Source of the DNA: a virus
Length of the DNA: 33,292 nucleotides
Strand: one strand, 5' to 3'
IMG/VR virus record: IMGVR_UViG_3300020469_000146
Span: 1 to 33,292 of that record
A program made the translations under genes and the position numbers. The notes under the pieces are model-generated. The model had not been told where the DNA came from. It made no database searches and worked only from the letters and a program-made list of their open reading frames with translations. This document shows, in pieces, positions 1 to 6,081 of this stretch. Within the stretch, counting starts at the first letter, position 1. Each line of letters begins with the position of its first letter.

Positions 1-1322
1 TTCTCATTAGGATTATCATTACCTCTTGCAAGGTTACGCATCTTTGATTTCTTTTGTGCTGCCTTATGTGCTGACTTATCTATCTCAAAACTTTCTTTTT
101 TCATTTTCTTTTTGTCAAACTTTTTACCTACAGCACCACCGATTCTTTCACCGACTTCACCACCAGCAACTCCAGTAGCAATAGCACCGACTCCTCCCAA
201 TGGAACACCTGCTGCACCACCAGCAAGTCCACCAGCAAGTCCACCTACAACTTTTCCTATCTTCTCACCCCTTCCTGCTTCCTTCTTTTGTATTGCATTA
301 CTTACCCCTCTTGCAGCACCTGACATTCCACCTTGTGCTGCTCTACCACCTGTCTTTCCACCTGCTTTGATTCCTGCTCTTACTACACCCTTCTTGACTC
401 TATTTTTAAGAAGTTCCTTTCCACCCTGCTTTACAACAGTACTAGCAACTTCATATACTACTTCTTCTTTTTGCTCTTCTTTTTTCTTTCCCATTTTCAT
501 TAGACTATCTACACCTTTGGAAACTGCCAATCCAGCAGCCACTGGTCCTGCAGCATTCTTTACAAATTTACCAGCTTTAGCAATAGCTTTGATTGGTTTG
601 TTTATATTTTTTGCAGTTTTATTCATCGCATCTAAACCAGGCTTTGCTGCAGCATTAGGTTTCAATTTTCCAGATCTTACGTTTGGATTATTAGATGACT
701 CTGGAGGGGGAACAAACTTATTCCATTGATTTTGAATCGGATTACCAGTATCTTTGAGTGGCACTTTAGCTGGTGCTTTTTCTACCAATTCATTTCTCCA
801 ATCAGAGTAACTTTCCTTCATTTTCTTTTTCCTTGGACTTTCAGTTGATACGTATGTTGGTTTCGCAGCACCAGATTTGGATTGTTGACCAGGATCTGCT
901 GCTTTCTTTCTTCTTGATGCAGAATCACGTTCTGCTTTAGACATGCTTGCACGTTTAGATGATGAGACACACTTAGGTGTTCCTTCACCTGGTTCATCAC
1001 TTGCACAAGTTCCACCTGTTTTAACATTCACCCATCCAGGTTTACCATCTTTAGATTTAGATCCCTTGAACCATTTATGTAAAGAACCTTCAGACATCCC
1101 GCCACCATTTCCGCCACCGTTTCCGCCACCGTTTCCACCATTACCATTACCATTACCATTACCATTACCACCATTACCATTGCCATTCTTTTTGCCATTA
1201 CTGTCATCATCATCTTTTTCATTACGTAAATATCCACCATAACCAATGCGATAACCCTTTGGAATTGGTTTGCATTTTTTATCAGTTTGACAATAATAGT
1301 ATCCAGATTTACACTTTTTCAT
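1..1322 (-). CDS. Modular Cys-rich / DUF5872-like / glycine-zipper protein, 3' end outside window
   Basis: Incomplete gene: the frame is open from ATG at 1322 to base 1, giving 440 codons with no stop. Visible parts in order: a short Cys-rich segment (C4, C11, C17, residues 1-32); an acidic DDDD stretch; an Asn-Gly/Gly-rich linker (about 46-75); a Trp/Cys/basic domain (about 80-145, with WF at 84-85, C106, C118 and an RRKK run) that resembles DUF5872 proteins of marine phages; a motif SYSDWRNEL (171-179); a Lys/Ala-rich region; and a glycine-zipper stretch (about 355-405) flanked by Lys clusters. The start is chosen because it overlaps the gp16 stop by 14 bases, typical of this operon. A role in the virion or head core is inference from position only. 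No terminase Walker motifs are present, so this is not gp17 although it follows gp16. The DUF assignment is from memory of the family. Confidence 0.8.
   Translation of the reverse strand, partial: MKKCKSGYYYCQTDKKCKPIPKGYRIGYGGYLRNEKDDDDSNGKKNGNGNGGNGNGNGNGNGGNGGGNGGGNGGGMSEGSLHKWFKGSKSKDGKPGWVNVKTGGTCASDEPGEGTPKCVSSSKRASMSKAERDSASRRKKAADPGQQSKSGAAKPTYVSTESPRKKKMKESYSDWRNELVEKAPAKVPLKDTGNPIQNQWNKFVPPPESSNNPNVRSGKLKPNAAAKPGLDAMNKTAKNINKPIKAIAKAGKFVKNAAGPVAAGLAVSKGVDSLMKMGKKKEEQKEEVVYEVASTVVKQGGKELLKNRVKKGVVRAGIKAGGKTGGRAAQGGMSGAARGVSNAIQKKEAGRGEKIGKVVGGLAGGLAGGAAGVPLGGVGAIATGVAGGEVGERIGGAVGKKFDKKKMKKESFEIDKSAHKAAQKKSKMRNLARGNDNPNE
1099..1196 (-). repeat. Tandem 12-mer and 6-mer repeats coding an Asn/Gly linker
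   Basis: Inside the left-end gene there are about three copies of a 12-base unit (ccgccaccgttt on the plus strand, 1100-1135) followed by a run of the 6-base unit ccatta (1138-1185). On the coding strand these give GGNG and NG repeats. Units are multiples of three, so copy-number change would lengthen or shorten the linker without a frameshift. This is directly visible; instability is inferred. Confidence 0.85.
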
Positions 1323-1764
1323 TCTTTGGATTAGATCCCTCTTTATTATTTAGAAAACCTTTTTTCAGTATCTTTGATAATTCTGAAGTAGACCCAACAA
1401 ATAAAGCATTATTTGTAACATTATTTGTAGTTTTATTATTATCTTCATCAACTTCTTTTACTTTCTTCTGTAAGTCCATAAGTTTATCAGTTGTGTCTGC
1501 CACAGACTTAATTAACTGACCTGCAACCTCATATGCTCTTGGACTTGCTGTTTCACCAGCAACCTCCATAATACCATTGATTGCTTCTTGCCCTTTCTCA
1601 ATTAATGAATATAAATTACCTCTTGTATAATCATAATCTTTTCCTACATCTTGCCCTTCAACCTTTTTAATTTGATTTTTCTTTTTAGAAACAACATCCT
1701 CTGGTGTTGGAATAATTTCGGACTTTACATTTAAAGCCTCATCAATAGGATCATAATTAGTCAT
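1309..1764 (-). CDS. 16: Small terminase subunit gp16
   Basis: This 151-residue protein matches the T4-like small terminase (T4 gp16 is 164 residues), which forms a ring that stimulates the large terminase during DNA packaging. Visible features are a variable N-terminus with a basic KKK stretch, the central motif DYDYTRGNLYSLIEKGQEAI (residues about 43-62) typical of marine T4-like gp16, a helical coiled-coil stretch with AYEVAGQLIKSV, and a C-terminal NNALFVGSTSEL segment that is conserved in these phages. The start overlaps the gp15 stop by one base (TAATG). The 3' end overlaps the next gene by 14 bases. Position after gp13-gp14-gp15 supports the call. What is odd is that gp17 does not follow. 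Confidence 0.9.
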   Translation of the reverse strand: MTNYDPIDEALNVKSEIIPTPEDVVSKKKNQIKKVEGQDVGKDYDYTRGNLYSLIEKGQEAINGIMEVAGETASPRAYEVAGQLIKSVADTTDKLMDLQKKVKEVDEDNNKTTNNVTNNALFVGSTSELSKILKKGFLNNKEGSNPKNEKV

Positions 1765-2561
1765 TAGATATCAGTTTGCCTTGTAGGACTATAAGTTTTA
1801 GAATCTGAGAAAATTGCTGTAGTTTCATTAAATCCAAAATCATCATCAGGACCAGCATCAGCAGGTTTTGGAGTAACTGTATATCTCATCTCACGTTTTG
1901 CATTTTGAGTATCAGTATCTGTAGCATAATCAATCTGAACTTTTTTGATAAGACCTGATGTAGATTCTGCAACAGGACCAAATAGATATGTTTTTGCGGT
2001 AAATCCTAACGTATATATTAGTGCTCTTCGTGTAGAAAAATCACCTTCATAATCATCCTGAAAATTAATACTATCTAAAACTATTGGTATATCTCTTTTC
2101 TCTCCAATTGATTTGACTAAATCAACTGTCAAATTAAATGACGGTTGAAAATATGGTAAAATTTGTTCAATGATTTGTAGAGCATCATCGTTCAATTTTG
2201 CAAGTATGTTTAACTCAAACCCAATGTTATATGGAACAGGCATGAAAACTTTCTTTACATTGTTTCCATCAGATGCCTTAAATGTTTGTGTGACACCACT
2301 TTTTCTTGATGGATCATAAGAAACATTATTCATCTCAAATGACATTCGAGGAAGAGTAATTCCAACTGGTTTATTTAAATCTGCTTGTTGTTCAAGTCTT
2401 GCAAGAAACTTTTGAGAAGGTCCGTATGCCAAAGGAACTTTTAATTCACTATAAGTATTACCTGCACTATCATCATGACGAATACTAATAGCATTAAAAA
2501 GTGTTCCAAAAGTAACAATTGTCTTTCTAATTATTTCGTGATAGTAATAGGTTCCTAACAT
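1764..2561 (-). CDS. 15: Tail sheath stabiliser / tail completion protein gp15
   Basis: The protein has 265 residues (T4 gp15 is 272). In T4, gp15 forms the terminator ring that caps the tail tube and sheath and joins the tail to the neck. The N-terminus MLGTYYYHEIIRKTIVTFGT is the characteristic start of gp15 in marine T4-like phages, followed by a segment on interaction with the sheath (FNAISIRH). Further signs are PVPYNIGFEL near residue 110-120 and a C-terminal region rich in Asp and Thr. The start codon overlaps the gp14 stop by one base (TAATG), so the two are probably translationally coupled. Gene order 13-14-15-16 is the T4 order, which makes the identification secure. Confidence 0.92.
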   Translation of the reverse strand: MLGTYYYHEIIRKTIVTFGTLFNAISIRHDDSAGNTYSELKVPLAYGPSQKFLARLEQQADLNKPVGITLPRMSFEMNNVSYDPSRKSGVTQTFKASDGNNVKKVFMPVPYNIGFELNILAKLNDDALQIIEQILPYFQPSFNLTVDLVKSIGEKRDIPIVLDSINFQDDYEGDFSTRRALIYTLGFTAKTYLFGPVAESTSGLIKKVQIDYATDTDTQNAKREMRYTVTPKPADAGPDDDFGFNETTAIFSDSKTYSPTRQTDI

Positions 2562-3991
2562 TAAAATGTACCAAATGGATTATTTTCTGAGAAATCAATA
2601 ATTGCATCAGCTTCTGTTTCGATTTCATCACTTTTATCATATTTATCAGCAAATTCTGCAGACTCAATAAAATCAACAGTATAACTTGCTGATGATTCAG
2701 ATCCAACTATTATATCACCTGCAACAAAAGTTCCATTTGTTGTACCCAGTTTTAATATATTTGTAGTCACATTCCAAGACTTGACTCTTGCGGTTGCACT
2801 AGATTTTGAACCTGTTACAAGTTCATTAAACTGATAAGTTCCAATACCTGTAACAACAGGTGGAGAGGAAATTGTTGCGATTCCAGTTCCACTAGTATAT
2901 CCAATACCAGCATCTGAAATAAGAACTTGATTGACAGTATTACCAACACTAACTAAAACTCTTCCTGTAGCAGTTCCAACTCCAGATGTGGGAGTTGTAA
3001 AGAATAGATTTGGTGCTGTTGGATACCCATCTCCACCTGATGTAATTATAACATTTCCAATACCAGCATCATTTGTAGTAATTAACGCAGTAGCTGCAGC
3101 ACCTACACCATAAGATGTACTTCCAACTCCTAAAACTGTTGATGCAGCACTGACAATTGTTACAGAAGGAGTTATCGTATATCCAGCACCAGGATTTACA
3201 ATTAGTATTTCTTTAACTGAATTAACACCATTTATTGATGTTGTAATTGCAACAGCAGTTGCATTTGTTCCTCCAGTTGGTGCAGTTCCTATTGCAACAG
3301 TTGGTGTTTTTGTATAGTCATATCCATCTTCATTTAAGAATATTTTTCTAACATATCCAGTTGCTGTTGACACACCTAAAGTTGCTGTTGAACCAATTGA
3401 TATGAGTTGAAGTGACGTAATATATCCTTGATCAACAAGAGCATCATCAATTTCACCTGTTGTTGTGCTAAGTTGATTCCATCCACCCATCTCATCTTCA
3501 AGTTCAAAGAGTTCACAACGAAGTTCATAAACATAATTTTTACCTAATTGATAAAATGGTTTTTCATGTTCTACAAATTTTATCTCAAAAATTCTTCTAC
3601 CTAGTGGGAAGTATATTAAATCTCCCTCACTTGGTCTACTTGTAACTTCAATTTCCCCTTCTGGTAATCCAACTAAAAATGGTGAGATAAAATCTTCAAA
3701 CCTTTCTTTTGATATTGTAACTATGAGTTCATCTTTTAAACTCATTCCAAATTTAGTCATAATATCACCAGCACCACCATATCCATCAAAGGTGTTTATA
3801 TATGCTTCAATTGCAAAATTATCAGCAAATCTTGATGATTGTATTTCAGTAAAAATACTATCTTTATTTACAATTCTTCGAGGTAGATACATTACCTCAA
3901 CACCATAAATTTTTAACTGTTCATTAATAAGATCTTGAACAAGTCTTTGCTCACTTTGTGATCCTTGTAAAAAGAAGGGATTTAATGCCAT
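2561..3991 (-). CDS. 14: Neck protein gp14 with a beta-repeat insertion
   Basis: The first about 190 residues carry the gp14 hallmark: MALNPFFLQGSQSEQRLVQD, then INTFDGYGGAGDIMTKFG (about 65-82), and LGRRIFEIKFVEHEKPFYQLG (partly, 130-150). gp14 joins gp13 in the neck between head and tail. At 476 residues it is far longer than T4 gp14 (256). The extra length is explained by about 180 residues (205-385) of Gly/Thr/Val-rich repeats with DGYDYTKTP, GAGYTITP, GDGYPTAP and GIGYTSG, each heading a beta-strand segment, followed by a small beta part and an acidic C-terminal tail that resumes gp14-like sequence (SEFADK...NPFGTF type). The start is six bases after the gp13 stop. The family call is sure; the function of the insertion is unknown. 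Confidence 0.92.
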   Translation of the reverse strand: MALNPFFLQGSQSEQRLVQDLINEQLKIYGVEVMYLPRRIVNKDSIFTEIQSSRFADNFAIEAYINTFDGYGGAGDIMTKFGMSLKDELIVTISKERFEDFISPFLVGLPEGEIEVTSRPSEGDLIYFPLGRRIFEIKFVEHEKPFYQLGKNYVYELRCELFELEDEMGGWNQLSTTTGEIDDALVDQGYITSLQLISIGSTATLGVSTATGYVRKIFLNEDGYDYTKTPTVAIGTAPTGGTNATAVAITTSINGVNSVKEILIVNPGAGYTITPSVTIVSAASTVLGVGSTSYGVGAAATALITTNDAGIGNVIITSGGDGYPTAPNLFFTTPTSGVGTATGRVLVSVGNTVNQVLISDAGIGYTSGTGIATISSPPVVTGIGTYQFNELVTGSKSSATARVKSWNVTTNILKLGTTNGTFVAGDIIVGSESSASYTVDFIESAEFADKYDKSDEIETEADAIIDFSENNPFGTF

Positions 3992-3996
3992 TATAA

Positions 3997-4842
3997 TTAA
4001 CCTATAAAATCAAGAGGAGGCATCTCATACTCTTTCACAATTCTCTCTCTTATTATATCCATTTCTTTTTCTGCATCATCATATATTTGCCTTCCATTCA
4101 ATTCCAATCCACCTGGCAATTTGACACCCTGAAACTTTATAAGATTTTGTCCCCACTGCCTTTTTATAAGAGTAGTGAGATATAATTTAACAAATGGATC
4201 ATTATATATCTGTACGAATGAATCAGGATCTAAAGCACGATAGCAATCAAGAACAATAAACGTACCTTCTTGCTGTGCACTCCAATCAATATCAAGATAT
4301 AATCTATCTTGTCTTTTATTAAATCTTATTTGTTTGTCTGTTGTCAATAGAAAATCTATATCTTCCAAATATCTTTTTGTCATGGAATATTGTAAAAGAT
4401 TTACTGCATTAAAATAATATAAGTCATTTAAAAATAACTGATATTTAATACTAAACATTCCACCAGATATTGTACTTGTATCAAATTTAAATATCTTTTC
4501 TACACCAATCACTGAATCTGGAACTTGAATGAAGTTAGATGTTTCATAAAAATTTGAAGTGATAGTTCCCAAACCACTTACATTTGTAGAATTTCCAGTA
4601 GTGGTAACAATTCCAACTCCCGATGTCCCCGATGCCTTCCCTCTATCAATATCGTCCTGAGTAATTTTATATTTTAAATACATTCTCTCAACACCTTCAT
4701 AATTTCTTTCCTGAAAGTATTGAATAGTATCATCTACCAAATCGTCTACTTGATCATCATCTACGTTTACTTCTAAAACTGGCGCACCTAATTTTCGAAA
4801 ACAGTAGTCAATAAGTCCTTGTCTAGTACTTGGTTTAGCCAT
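3997..4842 (-). CDS. 13: Neck protein gp13
   Basis: This 281-residue protein (T4 gp13 is 309) begins MAKPSTRQGLIDYCFRKLGA and continues with VNVDDDQVDDLVDDTIQYF, the typical opening of gp13 in marine T4-like phages. It forms the neck ring with gp14 that seals the packaged head and receives the tail. Residues about 60-100 carry a short Gly/Thr/Ser-rich insert (SGVGIVTTTG). The C-terminus ends with PPLDFIG, as commonly seen in the family. The start overlaps the preceding stop by one base (TAATG) and has a strong GGAGGT ribosome site eight bases upstream, inside the last codons of the previous gene. Confidence 0.92.
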   Translation of the reverse strand: MAKPSTRQGLIDYCFRKLGAPVLEVNVDDDQVDDLVDDTIQYFQERNYEGVERMYLKYKITQDDIDRGKASGTSGVGIVTTTGNSTNVSGLGTITSNFYETSNFIQVPDSVIGVEKIFKFDTSTISGGMFSIKYQLFLNDLYYFNAVNLLQYSMTKRYLEDIDFLLTTDKQIRFNKRQDRLYLDIDWSAQQEGTFIVLDCYRALDPDSFVQIYNDPFVKLYLTTLIKRQWGQNLIKFQGVKLPGGLELNGRQIYDDAEKEMDIIRERIVKEYEMPPLDFIG

Positions 4843-5504
4843 TAAAATGCACCTCCATCGATTAATCCAGCAGTAAGTGTTCCATCTACAAAAACATTGT
4901 TAGCAAATGTTGCTATCGCACCAAATGTAGCAATACCAGCACTAACAATAAGTCCTCCAGTATTGATTCTTATACCTGATCTGGCAGTGATGATACCAAT
5001 AGAATCAACGTTAGTAACGTCTTCATAAGTAAGTGTTCCTCCAATACTTAAATTACCAACAATTACAGCATTAGTATTTACTTGTAAAGAATTAACAGTT
5101 GCTATACCTGTGATATTTAGAGAGTTACCAGTTACATTATCAAGAACTATATCATCCTTTATAAAAAGATCCCCACCAACAAATAAATCACCTGTTGTAG
5201 TAACTATTCCCACAAATGTGGATAATCCTGCTACATTTAATGATCCTAACGTTCCCAATGAAGTAATAAGAGGTTGTGCAGCAGTCTGAACTGTTCCTGT
5301 TAAAGGTCCTACAAATGATGTTGCAGTGATAATTCCTGTAGATACAACATTTGTTAGAGTAGATATTCCTAATACATTTAACTGAGATACAGAGGCTATA
5401 CCACCTATAACATTTACAGCAGTTTGAGCGCTAACAGATCCACCACCAGCACTGGATAGTATTTTTATTGCATCTGATTGACCGACCCTAACTTTGATAG
5501 GCAT
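4842..5504 (-). CDS. Fibre-like virion protein in the fibritin/gp12 position
   Basis: A 220-residue Gly/Ile/Thr/Val-rich protein with many short beta-repeat motifs, for example GISTLTN, TGIITATSFVG, GLSTFVGIVTTTG, GIATVNSLQVN and GIITARSGI. Such repeats are common in marine phage tail fibre shafts, where three chains form a beta-helical or triple-stranded rod. The first about 25 residues (MPIKVRVGQSDAIKILSSAG) are non-repetitive and may be the attachment part. It ends in GLIDGGAF. It lies just before gp13, exactly where T4 carries fibritin (wac) after gp12, so a collar whisker or short fibre role is possible, but that is inference from position and composition. Start and stop overlap both neighbours by one base. 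Confidence 0.8.
   Translation of the reverse strand: MPIKVRVGQSDAIKILSSAGGGSVSAQTAVNVIGGIASVSQLNVLGISTLTNVVSTGIITATSFVGPLTGTVQTAAQPLITSLGTLGSLNVAGLSTFVGIVTTTGDLFVGGDLFIKDDIVLDNVTGNSLNITGIATVNSLQVNTNAVIVGNLSIGGTLTYEDVTNVDSIGIITARSGIRINTGGLIVSAGIATFGAIATFANNVFVDGTLTAGLIDGGAF
4851..4856 (-). promoter_or_regulatory. Strong ribosome binding site for gp13
   Basis: GGAGGT lies eight bases before the gp13 ATG (4842) and is embedded in the Gly-Gly codons near the end of the 220-residue gene, so the upstream protein's C-terminus and the gp13 ribosome site share sequence. This supports the chosen gp13 start. Confidence 0.7.
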
Positions 5505-5845
5505 TATCGAGTGACTCCTTCTCTTAAGAGCACAGATCCCTCTACGACTCTTGTTTTTTCACTTGCTGCATTTGTTATCACAATATCATATACATATCTA
5601 CCTGGTTTAGGTACATTAGATGCTGTAGCAGTTAAGGAAATTAATATTTTTCCCCCAGAAGCATCCATTATAGTTGTAGTAAAATCATTTTTTGAAGTAC
5701 TACCAGCATGCTTTCTAAACTGAGCTGCGACTGAAAATCCATTCAAATCTAATGGACCTGAATCATCACTTTCTACTAAATCGAAAGTTTGACTAAAATC
5801 TGATCCTGCATTGATAACCAAATTCGAAACATATACAGCTGCCAT
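5504..5845 (-). CDS. Small beta-domain virion protein (hypothetical)
   Basis: A 113-residue protein with alternating strands (MAAVYVSNLVINAGSDFSQT, then FDLVESDDSGPLDLNGFSVAA) and a typical phage beta-sandwich pattern ending in YVYDIVITNA...RVVEGSVLLREGVTR. The pattern of an NAGSDF-type start, LxGxxxAAQFRK and PGRYVYDIV resembles the N-terminal domain of small baseplate or fibre-attachment proteins in several phages. I cannot name a precise family. It lies between the DUF4815/68-residue genes and the fibre-like protein and shares TAATG with the latter, so a baseplate or fibre-base role is inferred. A near-consensus late promoter (5872-5879) lies 27 bases before the start. Confidence 0.75.
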   Translation of the reverse strand: MAAVYVSNLVINAGSDFSQTFDLVESDDSGPLDLNGFSVAAQFRKHAGSTSKNDFTTTIMDASGGKILISLTATASNVPKPGRYVYDIVITNAASEKTRVVEGSVLLREGVTR

Positions 5846-5871
5846 CTACTTAAAATAATATTTGCTAATTA

Positions 5872-5879
5872 TATTTATG
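5872..5879 (-). promoter_or_regulatory. Probable T4-type late promoter (variant)
   Basis: CATAAATA, a 7 of 8 match to the T4 late promoter element TATAAATA, lies about 27 bases upstream of the 113-residue gene and overlaps the stop of the 68-residue gene. In an AT-rich genome such matches arise by chance; its location at the only intergenic gap in this part supports it. Confidence 0.45.
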
Positions 5880-6081
5880 TGTTATTATTGCCCTCAACTA
5901 AAATTTTAAGTAACGACTTGATTTCATCAATATCCTTTTTCATATTTTGTATCTCTTCTTTTTGATTTTTTCTCAACTTTTGAGATCTAACGTGCTGATT
6001 ATACCCAACATCATCACAATTTATAATTGCTCCTGTTCTTTCATCTCTGTATAAATGTGGATGTCCTTCTACTTTAATCAT
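5875..6081 (-). CDS. Small coiled-coil protein, unknown function
   Basis: A 68-residue protein. The N-terminal half (MIKVEGHPHLYRDERTGAI, then INCDDVGYNQH) has a recognisable conserved look: similar short proteins occur in T4-like marine phage structural clusters. The second half (about 33-63) is a charged helix, KLRKNQKEEIQNMKKDIDEI, with a heptad-like spacing of I/M/L residues that suggests a coiled coil. The start overlaps the stop of the DUF4815 gene by one base (TAATG), so translation is probably coupled to that giant. Function is unknown; a chaperone or trimerisation helper for the preceding structural protein would fit but is speculative. Confidence 0.75.
   Translation of the reverse strand: MIKVEGHPHLYRDERTGAIINCDDVGYNQHVRSQKLRKNQKEEIQNMKKDIDEIKSLLKILVEGNNNT

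Noticed and set aside
112-729. Plus-strand frame of 205 residues, Pro/Ala/Thr/Phe-rich
   Set aside because: It is the complement of the minus-strand left-end gene; its composition reflects Lys/Gly/Ala codons read backwards and it has no ribosome site.
818-1246. Minus-strand frames of 69 and 72 residues (Met/Val-rich) inside the left-end gene
   Set aside because: They are other frames of the repeat region and the DUF5872-like part; the main frame runs through uninterrupted.
1-1322. Possibility of a degenerate or frameshifted gp17
   Set aside because: No Walker A/B or nuclease motifs in any frame; the 440-codon frame is intact with a different domain layout.
2834-3379. Repeats in gp14 as a CRISPR-like or DNA-level repeat array
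   Set aside because: Similarity is at protein level with degenerate codons, not identical DNA repeats with spacers.
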